DNA from: JBOFOR01 sp051654865
GTDB lineage: Bacteria; Bacillota; Clostridia; Peptostreptococcales; Peptostreptococcaceae
Direction: 5' to 3'
DNA: 64,000 bases
Assembly (NCBI GenBank): GCA_051654865.1
Contig: JBOFYV010000053.1
Coordinates: forward strand, 166,617 to 230,616
Shown: piece after piece, positions 36,101-44,751 of the stretch
Numbering within the stretch: position 1 is the stretch's first letter
Layout: the number at the start of each line of letters is the position of its first letter
Made by a program: the position numbers and the translations under genes
Notes under the pieces: generated by a model
Database searches by the model: none
Told to the model about the DNA's origin: nothing
What the model saw: only the letters and a program-made list of their open reading frames with translations

Positions 36101-36180
36101 AATACTCCTCCTATAATATATAACATATCTTAATAATTATTTAATATGTTTACATTATATTCATAAATGTTAAATATTTC

Positions 36181-36195
36181 TGTGACTTTATCACA
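36181..36195 (-). promoter_or_regulatory. Crp/Fnr-like dyad, copy 2
   Basis: The minus strand reads TGTGATAAAGTCACA, a perfect TGTGA-N5-TCACA dyad, 81 bases upstream of the CoA-disulfide-reductase-like gene. A TATAAT at 36154-36159 places the dyad centre about 41 bases before the expected start of transcription, the classical class II activator position. Confidence 0.6.
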
Positions 36196-36239
36196 TAAGG
36201 AAAATAGTTTATGTTGTGAATGAGCCGTAGATAGGTGGC

Positions 36240-38585
36240 TTATATAATCCCATTACTCCAAAATACTTCACATAATAGTTTTACATCTTCACTATTTCTA
36301 ACCCTATTATTAGGATACCATTCATAAGGGAATAAACTTTGATATCTTCTAGTCGCATATCTATTATCCAACAGCATAATTACACCTTTGTCTTCAGCAG
36401 TTCTTATGCATCTACCTGCTGCTTGCAATACTTTTATCATACCTGGATATACATAAGCATAATCAAAACCTTTATTTTCTTTGTTCATATGATTTTTTAT
36501 TATATCTCTATCAATACCTATTTGAGGCATTCCTACACCAACTATAATTACTCCTATTAATTTATCATTAACTAAATCTATTCCTTCTGAAAAATGGCCA
36601 CCTAAAACACAAAATCCTATATGAGTTTCTTTGTTGTCTTCATTAAATAACGATAGAAACTCTTCTTTTGCCTGTTCTGTCATATTACTTTCTTGAATAG
36701 TTGTATTTATACTTGGATACATTTCATTCATTTTTTCATATATAAGTTCCATATATTTATATGAAGGGAAAAATACCATATAATTTCCAGTTTTGCTATT
36801 TACACAATTTGCTATATGGCGTACAATTTCTTCACTTGTTTGAGTTCTTTTATTATAGGTAGTTGCTATGTTATCACCTATCATTAATAGTCTATTCTTT
36901 ACATTAAATGGGCTTTTTAGATTTAATATAAAATCAGTTTCTAAGTATCCATACATTTCTTTAAAATAATTCATAGGTATTAAGGTTGCCGAGAAAATGA
37001 TAGTTGATTTTGCTTTTTTCATTCTCTCAGTTATTGCTGTAGATGGATTTACACAATAAAGTTTTACATCTACACCAAAGTAGTTATTTGAAAATACAGT
37101 TACATAGTTTTCATCGTATAATTCACTTATAGATAAGAAACTATATACATCGAAATACAAATCTCTTACTTCTTCATTCTCTTCATTGTTACTTGCTAAA
37201 TATTCATCCATTAATTTTATAAACATTGTCAGTTCTTCACAAAGGTTCATTGGATAGATTTGTTCTACTGAATCATCTTGATTATATTTTTTAAGTTCTT
37301 TAAACTTATTTATAAAATAATTTTCTATGTTATTTAAAACATTATCTAATCTTTTATCTTTTTGACCTATTATTTTTCTTATTTTTGAAAACTTTTCTTC
37401 TCTTATGGTAGCCGAGTACATATCTCTAGCTCTATCTACTAGATTATGACTTTCATCTATTAAAAAAGTAAAATCTGTCGTTTTTATATCAAAAAATCTT
37501 TTAAGATATACTCTAGGGTCAAATACATAATTGTAGTCACATATTACAACATCACTATGCATTGTAAGATCTAGTGATAATTCAAATGGACATAATTCAT
37601 ATTCTTCACTTATTTTATCTATACTATCTCTATCATAATCATCATATTTATCTAGAATCTCTTTTAATGATTCATTTATTCTATCAAAGTATCCATTTGC
37701 ATATTTACAATACTCTGGATTACAATTAGTTTCATCCATCTTACATATTTTATCTTTTGCTGTAATAGTTACTGCTTTTAGTTTTAGGCTTTGTGTTTTC
37801 ATTAAGCTTATACTATTTTGTGCTACTTCTCTTGTTATTGTTTTTGCTGTTAAATAAAATATTTTTGATGTTTGTTCTTCTCCCATTGCTTTAACTGCAG
37901 GAAACATTGTAGAGATAGTTTTTCCTGTACCTGTAGGTGCTTGTGCAAAGCATTTTTTACTATCTACTATACTTTTATATACACTTACAGCTAGCTCTCT
38001 TTGCCCTGGTCTGTAATCCTCAAATGGGAACTTTAATTTTTTTATACTATTATTTCTAGTCTCTATCCAATCACTTTCAATTTGTGCCCAATGTTTATAT
38101 TCTTCTATTAACATAAAGAAAAACTTATCCAACTGTATTAGAGAATAAGTTTTTCTAAGTATTCTAGTAGTTTTTGACTCAATATTGTAATAGGTTATTT
38201 GGATATCTATTTCATCTAAATTCTGTTGTACACAATATATATACCCATAACACTTAGCCTGAGCCCAGTGAAGTGGATAGCTGTCTTCTTCTATTAATAA
38301 TAAGTCTTTAGTTGTAGTTTTTATTTCATCAATTATCACTTTATCTTCTTCTATTAAAATACCATCTGCTCTTCCCTCTACTACTATATCTAAACCTTCA
38401 TAGTTTAAATTATATTTTAAGGGTACTTCAGCTGTATAATTATCTCCATAAGATTTTTGTATTTTTTGATGACCTCTAATTCCTTCAACTGCTTTTACTG
38501 AACTAACATATCTATTGTCTATACTTCCATGTCTTAAGATGAACTCTACTAAGTTTCTTATAGATATTCTTACACTTTTGTTCAT
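36240..38585 (-). CDS. DinG/Rad3-type helicase with N-terminal Cas4-like nuclease domain
   Basis: The 781-residue protein has an N-terminal PD-(D/E)XK-like domain, with GRADG (71-75), DEIKT (86-90) and the QxxxY motif (109-113). An XPD/DinG-family helicase follows: RPGQREL, Walker A APTGTGKT (216-223), a four-cysteine iron-sulfur set (281, 288, 293, 332), the DESH box (377-380), and late motifs FSEGIDL and QAAGRCIRT. It is predicted to unwind and possibly cut DNA in repair. This fused architecture is found in many Firmicutes. AGAGGA precedes the ATG. Confidence 0.9.
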   Translation of the reverse strand: MNKSVRISIRNLVEFILRHGSIDNRYVSSVKAVEGIRGHQKIQKSYGDNYTAEVPLKYNLNYEGLDIVVEGRADGILIEEDKVIIDEIKTTTKDLLLIEEDSYPLHWAQAKCYGYIYCVQQNLDEIDIQITYYNIESKTTRILRKTYSLIQLDKFFFMLIEEYKHWAQIESDWIETRNNSIKKLKFPFEDYRPGQRELAVSVYKSIVDSKKCFAQAPTGTGKTISTMFPAVKAMGEEQTSKIFYLTAKTITREVAQNSISLMKTQSLKLKAVTITAKDKICKMDETNCNPEYCKYANGYFDRINESLKEILDKYDDYDRDSIDKISEEYELCPFELSLDLTMHSDVVICDYNYVFDPRVYLKRFFDIKTTDFTFLIDESHNLVDRARDMYSATIREEKFSKIRKIIGQKDKRLDNVLNNIENYFINKFKELKKYNQDDSVEQIYPMNLCEELTMFIKLMDEYLASNNEENEEVRDLYFDVYSFLSISELYDENYVTVFSNNYFGVDVKLYCVNPSTAITERMKKAKSTIIFSATLIPMNYFKEMYGYLETDFILNLKSPFNVKNRLLMIGDNIATTYNKRTQTSEEIVRHIANCVNSKTGNYMVFFPSYKYMELIYEKMNEMYPSINTTIQESNMTEQAKEEFLSLFNEDNKETHIGFCVLGGHFSEGIDLVNDKLIGVIIVGVGMPQIGIDRDIIKNHMNKENKGFDYAYVYPGMIKVLQAAGRCIRTAEDKGVIMLLDNRYATRRYQSLFPYEWYPNNRVRNSEDVKLLCEVFWSNGII

Positions 38586-38608
38586 ACTAGCATCCTCTTT
38601 GTTTTGTT

Positions 38609-40021
38609 TTATATTATATATTTTTCTTTAGGAAGCTTTATAATAAATTCAGTTCCTTTTCCAACTTCACTATTTACTACTATATCACCATTATGTTCAT
38701 CTAGTATTGACCTAGATATAGTAAGTCCTACTCCAAGACCTCCTGTTTCTTTATTTCTAGATTGATCTACTCTATAAAAACGTTCAAATATATAATGTAA
38801 ATCTTTCTCTGGTATACCTATACCTGTATCCTTTATAGAAATACACGCATAGTTATATTCTAGATACGTTTTTATATATACATATCCATCATTATTAGTG
38901 TATTTTATTGCATTTGATAATACATTTATCAAAACTTGAGATATTTTGTTTTTATCTAAGTATATCCATACATTCTGTATCTCACAACTTATTTTAATAT
39001 TTTTTTCTAATGCTTTTGTTTCTAAATTATATACCACATTTTCTATTATATCTTTTAGATATACTTCTGATTTATTTAATTTAGTTTTATCTGTATCGTA
39101 TTTAGCTAATAACTGTAATTCTCCTATAAGTTTTGATAGTCTAGAAACCTCTTCATTTATACTTTTTAATCTATCTGGTGTTGGTTCCCATATGCCATCT
39201 ATTATGGCATCTAAATGCCCTTGTACACTCGTAATCGGTGTTCTAAGTTCATGAGCAATATCTGTAGTTAATCTTTTTCTTAATAGTTCTTGTTCATTTA
39301 AATCTTCTGCTAGTGTGTTTATAGATGCTATAAGTTCATTTACTTCACTAATATCGCTTTTATAATTTACATTTTTAAACATACCTTTACTTATACTTTT
39401 AGCTATTTGAGAAACCTCTACAATAGGTTTTGATATAGATTTTGATGTAAATATTGATATTAATACCATTGATCCTATAGCAAATATACTAAATACAATC
39501 ATAAAATTATTTATTTTGTTTAAGAACTCTATATCATTTTCCATATAATAAGTAGAACTATAATGAGTTATTTTTTTATATCCTACATAATCTCCATTTT
39601 CATCATAAACCTTATATCTATGTGCTTCAAGGATAGCATCCCAGTACTGATCTACGCTTTGTGTGTTTTCTTTTATATTATCTAAATTATAACTAACTGA
39701 TGTTTGTGCATCTACATACATACTCCATATTAATTCATCATATTTATCATATATTTCTACAGCTAGTCCCTTTGTTATTGCATCATTAGCTATTTCTTTT
39801 ACGTTTTCTAGATTCCACTTACCATTTGAATATATATGGTCTAATTCATAGTTTAGCTGCTCTACTTTAATCTTATTACTTTTATCTATATATCTATCAA
39901 ATTCTGTTTTAAATGTAATATCTACTACAACAGTAACTATAATAATTGCTAAAGTCATCATAAATGTAAATGCATAGGTAATTTTTTTATTTAAGCTTGT
40001 AGTTTTAATTTTAAAGTCCAA
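38609..40021 (-). CDS. Sensor histidine kinase (HAMP, HisKA, HATPase)
   Basis: The 470-residue protein has an N-terminal membrane helix, an extracytoplasmic sensor of about 130 residues, a second membrane helix (about 170-190), a HAMP linker, HisKA with DIAHELRTPITSV, and a HATPase domain with NVLSNAIKYT, DTGIGIP and GGLGVGLTIS. It pairs with the response regulator whose gene it overlaps by 11 bases. The start is a TTG at 40021 with AGGA 8 bases upstream; the next in-frame ATG is inside the first membrane helix. The stimulus is unknown. Confidence 0.93.
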   Translation of the reverse strand: MDFKIKTTSLNKKITYAFTFMMTLAIIIVTVVVDITFKTEFDRYIDKSNKIKVEQLNYELDHIYSNGKWNLENVKEIANDAITKGLAVEIYDKYDELIWSMYVDAQTSVSYNLDNIKENTQSVDQYWDAILEAHRYKVYDENGDYVGYKKITHYSSTYYMENDIEFLNKINNFMIVFSIFAIGSMVLISIFTSKSISKPIVEVSQIAKSISKGMFKNVNYKSDISEVNELIASINTLAEDLNEQELLRKRLTTDIAHELRTPITSVQGHLDAIIDGIWEPTPDRLKSINEEVSRLSKLIGELQLLAKYDTDKTKLNKSEVYLKDIIENVVYNLETKALEKNIKISCEIQNVWIYLDKNKISQVLINVLSNAIKYTNNDGYVYIKTYLEYNYACISIKDTGIGIPEKDLHYIFERFYRVDQSRNKETGGLGVGLTISRSILDEHNGDIVVNSEVGKGTEFIIKLPKEKYII

Positions 40022-40685
40022 ACTTGTATCCTACACCATATACTGTTTGTATTATTTTGTTGTCTTTCTCTTCTAACTTTATCTTTTGCCTTAAATTCTT
40101 AATATGACTATCAATTACCCTATCTATTTTTACATAATGATCTTCTGTTGAAATTTCTAATAACTCTTCTCTTGTAAATATTTTCTTTGGATTTGATGCC
40201 ATAGTTAACAAAATCTTATACTCTGTATTTGTAAGTATAACCATTTCTCCTCTAACCATAACTTCATGTGATGTAGTATTTATTTCTAGCTCATCATCAA
40301 ATTTCATTACTTGATCTTCACTTACTCCACTTCTTTTTAAAATAGCTTTTACTCTAAGTATAAGTTCTTTTACGTTGAATGGTTTACAAATGTAATCATC
40401 ACAACCTAACTGAAAACCTTCTATTCTATCTTCATCCTCAACTCTAGCTGTTAACATAATAATAGGTAATGTAGATTTTTTCCTTATATAATCACATACC
40501 TTTTCTCCACTTATATCCGGCAACATCCTATCTAGTATTATTAGCTGATATTTATTTTTATCAAAATGTTCTATAGCAGAATTACCATCATATACTACAT
40601 CCGTATTATAACCTTCTTTATCTAAATATGCTTTAACAAACTCACATATCTTCTTTTCATCATCTACGAGTAAAATATTTATCAT
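40011..40685 (-). CDS. OmpR-family response regulator
   Basis: The receiver domain spans 1-120, with VDDE (acid pocket), phospho-acceptor Asp 52 in ILDRMLP, and the conserved Lys in CKPFNVKEL. The winged-helix output domain follows, with LTNTEYKILL, FTREELLE and RVIDSHIKNLRQKI. It is cotranscribed with the overlapping kinase. The promoter shares a TGTCGAA-containing element with the Na/Pi cotransporter gene just upstream on the same strand. AGGAGA precedes the ATG. Confidence 0.95.
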   Translation of the reverse strand: MINILLVDDEKKICEFVKAYLDKEGYNTDVVYDGNSAIEHFDKNKYQLIILDRMLPDISGEKVCDYIRKKSTLPIIMLTARVEDEDRIEGFQLGCDDYICKPFNVKELILRVKAILKRSGVSEDQVMKFDDELEINTTSHEVMVRGEMVILTNTEYKILLTMASNPKKIFTREELLEISTEDHYVKIDRVIDSHIKNLRQKIKLEEKDNKIIQTVYGVGYKFGL

Positions 40686-40753
40686 TTCAATTCTCCTAAA
40701 TATACTTTTATATTATATATTTTAATATTGTTTCTCTATTCTTTATTATATAG

Positions 40754-40785
40754 TATATCTACATTTTTGAAAAGTTTGTCGAAAA
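40754..40785 (-). promoter_or_regulatory. Promoter of the two-component system with a Spo0A-box-like element
   Basis: AAAAGTTTGTCGAAAA (40770-40785) contains TGTCGAA, the Spo0A-box core. On the minus strand its TCGACA (40777-40782) lies 17 bases upstream of GATATA (40754-40759). Exactly the same arrangement, with near-identical flanks, precedes the Na/Pi cotransporter gene. Confidence 0.55.
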
Positions 40786-40792
40786 AAAATAA

Positions 40793-40824
40793 CAATTAGA
40801 TATTGATTACCAAATATCTAATTG
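40793..40824 (-). terminator. Terminator after the Na/Pi cotransporter gene
   Basis: Twelve-base arms (CAATTAGATATT and its complement) with an 8-base loop are followed on the minus strand by TTATTTTTTTT. It lies 7 bases past the stop at 40831. Confidence 0.85.
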
Positions 40825-40830
40825 CTATTT

Positions 40831-42456
40831 TTAAATTATATTTATATTACCTCTTTTTATTACTCTTTGAGCAATGCTTACTGCATGTTCTGATATTCGC
40901 TCTAAATTACTTACTATTTCTAAATATGCAACACCATTATCTATTGTACATTGACCTTCATTTAATCTATTCATATGATTTTCACGGTATGACTTTTCCA
41001 TAAGCTCAACTTGTTGATCCATTTTTATTACCTTGTACGCTAAGCCCTTATCCATTTGTTCTAAAGACTTAAGCGAGTAAGAGTATGTTGCTATAGCCGT
41101 TCTATACATCTCTATTAAATCTTCTAAACCCTCATCAGATAAATATATTTCCTTTTGTAAAATATGATTTGCTATATCTGCTAAATTTTCAGATTGATCA
41201 CCTATTCGCTCTATATCATTAACAGTATTAAACAATTCATCTACACTCTCTCTTGCTTCTTCACTAAGAGATACCTTTGATAGTTTTAATAAATAGTTAA
41301 GTATTTCTTTTTGAAGAATATTAACTTCTTTTTCTTCTTTCCGTGCAAGTAATACCTTGTTTTTATTTCTATCAAAAATTGAATCCATTGAATTTTCAAT
41401 AGCTAGACGAGCTTTTTCTCCCATTCTAATTGTTTCATTGAAAGTATTTGCTAGCGCTATTGAAGGAGTTTCCATCATTCTCTCATCTAAATATAAAACA
41501 TTACCGTCAAATTCTCTATCACTTTCTTTATTAGGTATTAATTTCATACTTAACTTAACTATTAAATTTGAGAATGGTAGCAATATTAATACATTTAATA
41601 TATTAAATAATGTATGAGAATTTGCTATTTGCCTACTCATATCATCTGGATTTAATGATGTTACTATAAGCATTATAGGTTTACTTAGAACTATCATAAA
41701 TATTAAAGTTCCTATAATATTAAATATTAAATGCATAGTAGCCGCTCTTCTTGCATCTTTACTTGCACCAATGCTTGATACAAGTGCTGTAACACAAGTA
41801 CCTATGTTCTCACCATATAAAATAGGAAGTGCCACTTGAAGCGTTATATTATTTGAATATGCTAAGGCAAGTAACATACCTGTAGATGCACTTGAGCTTT
41901 GAACTAATGATGTAATGGTAAATCCTAATAATACTCCAAGTATTGGATTATCACTCAGTGCACTTAAAGCCATCATAAAACCTTCATTATGACTTAGTGG
42001 CTCTACTGCTTCTTTCATAAATTCCATTCCAGTAAATAGTATTCCAAACCCTATTAGTACTTCTCCTAAATTTTTATATTTAGTTTTTGATGTAGTTAAG
42101 TAAAGTATAATTCCAATACCAAGTGCTATTGGTGATATCATTGATAAATCAAAGGAAATAATTTGAGTCGTTATTGTAGTACCAATATTTGCTCCCATAA
42201 TCACTCCGATAGCTTGTGATAATGACATTATACCTGCATTTACAAAACCTACAACCATTACTGATGTAGCACTGCTACTTTGTATTATTAAAGTTACTAA
42301 TGCACCTACTATAACACCTATTAATACATTATTTGTTAGTAATTCAATTATTTTTTTTAATCTATATCCTGCTGACTTTTGTAGGGCATCTCCCATAAGC
42401 TTCATGCCATATAAGAAAAGTCCAATTCCTCCCATCAGCCTTGCTGCCATTTCCAA
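40831..42456 (-). CDS. Na/Pi cotransporter family protein with PhoU-like domain
   Basis: The 541-residue protein has two inverted Na/Pi-cotransport repeats, each with a QSSSA motif (TLIIQSSSATS and SLVQSSSASTG) and N-G-T-type motifs (GANIGTTITT and GENIGTCVTA). A C-terminal helical PhoU-like domain follows (from about 330, FNTVNDIERIGDQSENLA). It should import or export phosphate with sodium across the cytoplasmic membrane. The start is a TTG with AGGAGG 9 bases upstream; an in-frame ATG two codons later is 15 bases away, so TTG is preferred. PhoP-box-like repeats lie upstream. Confidence 0.93.
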   Translation of the reverse strand: MEMAARLMGGIGLFLYGMKLMGDALQKSAGYRLKKIIELLTNNVLIGVIVGALVTLIIQSSSATSVMVVGFVNAGIMSLSQAIGVIMGANIGTTITTQIISFDLSMISPIALGIGIILYLTTSKTKYKNLGEVLIGFGILFTGMEFMKEAVEPLSHNEGFMMALSALSDNPILGVLLGFTITSLVQSSSASTGMLLALAYSNNITLQVALPILYGENIGTCVTALVSSIGASKDARRAATMHLIFNIIGTLIFMIVLSKPIMLIVTSLNPDDMSRQIANSHTLFNILNVLILLPFSNLIVKLSMKLIPNKESDREFDGNVLYLDERMMETPSIALANTFNETIRMGEKARLAIENSMDSIFDRNKNKVLLARKEEKEVNILQKEILNYLLKLSKVSLSEEARESVDELFNTVNDIERIGDQSENLADIANHILQKEIYLSDEGLEDLIEMYRTAIATYSYSLKSLEQMDKGLAYKVIKMDQQVELMEKSYRENHMNRLNEGQCTIDNGVAYLEIVSNLERISEHAVSIAQRVIKRGNINII

Positions 42457-42500
42457 ATTACATATCCTCCTTAATAAGTATCTAACCTATATTTAACTTA

Positions 42501-42530
42501 TATATCTATAATATCAAAAAGTATGTCGAA
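42501..42530 (-). promoter_or_regulatory. Promoter of the Na/Pi cotransporter with a Spo0A-box-like element
   Basis: TGTCGAA at 42524-42530 sits in AAAAAGTATGTCGAAAAG. On the minus strand TCGACA (42524-42529) is 17 bases from GATATA (42501-42506), mirroring the promoter at 40754-40785. The start codon is 45 bases further down. Confidence 0.55.
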
Positions 42531-42544
42531 AAGCATTAAAGAGA

Positions 42545-42581
42545 TGTTAAGTTGTTGTTCTTGGTGTTAAATTCATGTTAA
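42545..42581 (-). promoter_or_regulatory. TTAACA direct repeats (PhoP-box-like)
   Basis: The minus strand carries TTAACA at 42576-42581, 42565-42570 and 42545-42550; the first two are spaced 11 bases apart, as in tandem PhoP boxes of Firmicutes. They lie between the Na/Pi cotransporter gene and a divergent unknown gene, overlapping the likely -35 region of the latter. Confidence 0.45.
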
Positions 42582-42624
42582 AATGTATAATAACTATAAA
42601 ACTATATTTAGGAGACAATGTACA

Positions 42625-43032
42625 ATGGATAAATATTCATGGAATGAATCAATGATTTTAGATAAACTTCAAGAAATATTAAATAATGATAATTTAGATG
42701 ATCTAGAACTTTCAGTTGAAAACCTAGAGTTTATTAAGGATGAATTAGCTAAAAACACTACATATGAGGAAATCAATGATTCTGCATATATAGTAGCTGA
42801 AAATATCAAAGAGTTAAAAGCATCTTCTAATGAAGATATAAAAGACTATATAGCAAGATTAAGAGATTATTTAGATAACACTAGTGTAAAATTTATAAAA
42901 GCAGAATATAAAGGAGTGGATTTTGAAGTTTCTAAAGGCTGCAATATAGATAAAGTATTTAATGAATACTATAAAAAGTATGACGAAATGTATGGTATAT
43001 CTGATTTATTATCTGACCTTGGTTTAAAGTAA
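42625..43032 (+). CDS. Hypothetical protein, 135 aa
   Basis: I do not recognise this family. It is an acidic, mostly helical soluble protein (DKLQEILNNDN, YIARLRDYLDNT). I start at the ATG at 42625, 10 bases after GGAG at 42611, rather than an in-frame ATG at 42583 that would lie upstream of that site. A TATAAT at 42586-42591 is its probable -10 element, with the PhoP-box-like repeats overlapping the -35 region, so phosphate control is possible. A terminator follows. Confidence 0.75.
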   Translation: MDKYSWNESMILDKLQEILNNDNLDDLELSVENLEFIKDELAKNTTYEEINDSAYIVAENIKELKASSNEDIKDYIARLRDYLDNTSVKFIKAEYKGVDFEVSKGCNIDKVFNEYYKKYDEMYGISDLLSDLGLK

Positions 43033-43063
43033 AGTATCCAACAATTTATTTGTTGGATACTTT
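43031..43063 (+). terminator. Terminator after the 135-aa protein gene
   Basis: AAAGTATCCAACA and its complement pair across 7 bases and are followed by TTATTT. It lies between convergent genes. Confidence 0.8.
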
Positions 43064-43080
43064 TTATTTATGTTCACTTA

Positions 43081-43305
43081 TTATTTATTTTGTCCGTTAT
43101 ATTTTCTTAATAAAGCTTCTTCACCCATTTGAACTAGTTTTTTGCTCATTTGACCACCAACTCTTCCACCTATTGCACCATTTTGTTGTGCAGTAAGGTT
43201 TGCACCATCAACATTGTTTATTTGCATACCTAGTTCATTAGCTATCTCAAGCTTCATTTGATTTAATGCTGTCTTTGCATTTGGATTTGTAAATTTATTT
43301 GCCAT
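43081..43305 (-). CDS. Alpha/beta-type small acid-soluble spore protein
   Basis: The 74-residue protein is a canonical SASP: ALNQMKLEIANELG, with the Gpr protease cleavage site in EIA, then QQNGAIGGRVGGQMSKKLVQMGEEALL. It coats and protects spore DNA and is degraded on germination. AGGAGGAAC precedes the ATG. The upstream region contains TGATA and CATAC-type elements that loosely resemble a sigma-G promoter, as expected for forespore expression, though the match is not strong. Confidence 0.95.
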   Translation of the reverse strand: MANKFTNPNAKTALNQMKLEIANELGMQINNVDGANLTAQQNGAIGGRVGGQMSKKLVQMGEEALLRKYNGQNK

Positions 43306-43370
43306 GATGTTCCTCCTAAATGTATGATGGTTATATTTTGTATCACTTACAAATATATTATTTGTGTAAA

Positions 43371-43406
43371 AAAAAGAAAGTTGAAGATAAATTTAACTTT
43401 CTTTTT
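43371..43406 (-). terminator. Terminator after the zinc-ribbon coiled-coil gene
   Basis: Twelve-base arms (AAAAAGAAAGTT and its complement) with a 12-base loop are followed on the minus strand by T residues, just past the stop at 43412. Confidence 0.75.
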
Positions 43407-43411
43407 TTACT

Positions 43412-43972
43412 TTATTTAAATAAATATAAGTTTGATACAACACTTCGCTCTATATTTTCTAATGTATCTTTTAGTCTATTTAACTCATCTGAGTAATTAT
43501 TTACTTCATAATTAACAGTATTTATGTCTATTATATTTTCATTTATTTTTCGGCTTAAGTTTTCAATTATATTTTCTTTTGTATTTCTTAGGTCAGTATC
43601 TAAACTTTCAATTTTATTCTCCATTCTATTTAGTCTATTATTAAAATCTTTGATATTATCTTGAATTATAAGCATCTCTCTAGCGACCCTATCAATTTCT
43701 ATTCCATTTTGATCTATAAAATATGTATTAGGTGTAGCTTTACATTTTGTACATTCAATATCTATACGCTCTTCATTACCCTTATCATCTATTTTGATTT
43801 TGAATAAATCATTCACACAAGATTCACATATGTTTTTTAATGCTATATATTTACCTAGACTTATTAAATTTGTAGTTTTGCAACTCTCGCATATTAACTC
43901 AATATGTTCATAACTTGAATTCATACTGAAAACCACTTCTCCACAAGCTTTACAAGATTTTGTTCTAATCAT
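43412..43972 (-). CDS. Cysteine-rich (zinc-ribbon-like) and coiled-coil protein
   Basis: The 186-residue product has three CxxC-type pairs (SCKACG, ICESCK, ICESCV) and a fourth pair CTKCK in its first 80 residues, suggesting two zinc ribbons, followed by a long coiled coil (about 100-170, NRLNRMENKIESLDTDLR). No specific family is recognised. The start is the ATG at 43972, 8 bases after AAAGGA; two further in-frame ATGs lie upstream (43978 is too close to that site, 44029 lies beyond it). It is a single-gene unit with its own terminator. Confidence 0.8.
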   Translation of the reverse strand: MIRTKSCKACGEVVFSMNSSYEHIELICESCKTTNLISLGKYIALKNICESCVNDLFKIKIDDKGNEERIDIECTKCKATPNTYFIDQNGIEIDRVAREMLIIQDNIKDFNNRLNRMENKIESLDTDLRNTKENIIENLSRKINENIIDINTVNYEVNNYSDELNRLKDTLENIERSVVSNLYLFK

Positions 43973-44161
43973 AATCATAATCCTTTCATATAAATAACTA
44001 TTTATATTATTTATATGCTTACCTATCAAATTATTCTTTAATTTTCAGATTATAGTATTAATATTATAATAATTTATCTTTTTTTATAAATGAATAATAT
44101 TTATTTGGGTAAACATAGTATATATTAAAATATTTACTTTACTATAGAAGGGGTTGTTTTT

Positions 44162-44683
44162 ATGAAGATATATACAAAAACTGGAGACAAAGGTCAAACA
44201 TCTTTATACGATGGCACAAGAGTTGATAAAGATGATATTAGAGTTGAATCATATGGAACTTTAGACGAATTAAATTCTTACATAGGCCTATGTACTTTAT
44301 ACGCAGAAAACTCAGACAAAAAAATACTAAAGGATATTCAAATAAAGCTATTTTCTGTATCTGGAGAGCTTGCTACTAGAGTAGAAGGAAAGTATAAGCA
44401 TCCTGTATCTGAAGAGGATGTAACAAAGCTTGAAACTTTAATTGATAAATATGTAGAAAAAACAGATGATGTTAATGCCTTTATTGTACCTGGAACTAAT
44501 CTACTTGCAGCTAATTTACATATTGCTAGAACTATTTGTAGAAGAGCTGAAAGAAAAATCTTTACTTTAAGCAAGATTGAAGAAGTCAATCCTTCACTAT
44601 TAAAATATGTTAATAGACTATCTGATTTAATTTATGCCATTGCTAGGTTTAATGAAAGCGAGTTAATTTACATCAATTTTTAA
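44162..44683 (+). CDS. Cob(I)alamin adenosyltransferase, PduO type
   Basis: The 173-residue protein has the PduO/MMAB motifs: TKTGDKGQTSLYDGTRV at the start, ESYGTLDELNSYIG, FIVPG and ARTICRRAER, and NRLSDLIYAIAR near the end. It transfers the adenosyl group from ATP to cob(I)alamin to make the coenzyme B12 used by radical isomerases and lyases. No other cobalamin genes or B12 riboswitch are visible here, so it is a stand-alone gene. GAAGGGG precedes the ATG. Confidence 0.95.
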   Translation: MKIYTKTGDKGQTSLYDGTRVDKDDIRVESYGTLDELNSYIGLCTLYAENSDKKILKDIQIKLFSVSGELATRVEGKYKHPVSEEDVTKLETLIDKYVEKTDDVNAFIVPGTNLLAANLHIARTICRRAERKIFTLSKIEEVNPSLLKYVNRLSDLIYAIARFNESELIYINF

Positions 44684-44693
44684 ATACTACAAA

Positions 44694-44731
44694 AGCCCCA
44701 TAGTGTATTAGCCGTAATTCACTATGGGGCT
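44694..44731. terminator. Strong terminator between convergent genes
   Basis: AGCCCCATAGTG and its complement pair across a 14-base loop, followed by ATATTATTT. It serves the adenosyltransferase gene and probably also the convergent TauE/SafE gene. Confidence 0.85.
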
Positions 44732-44751
44732 ATATTATTTCCTTTTGTTTA

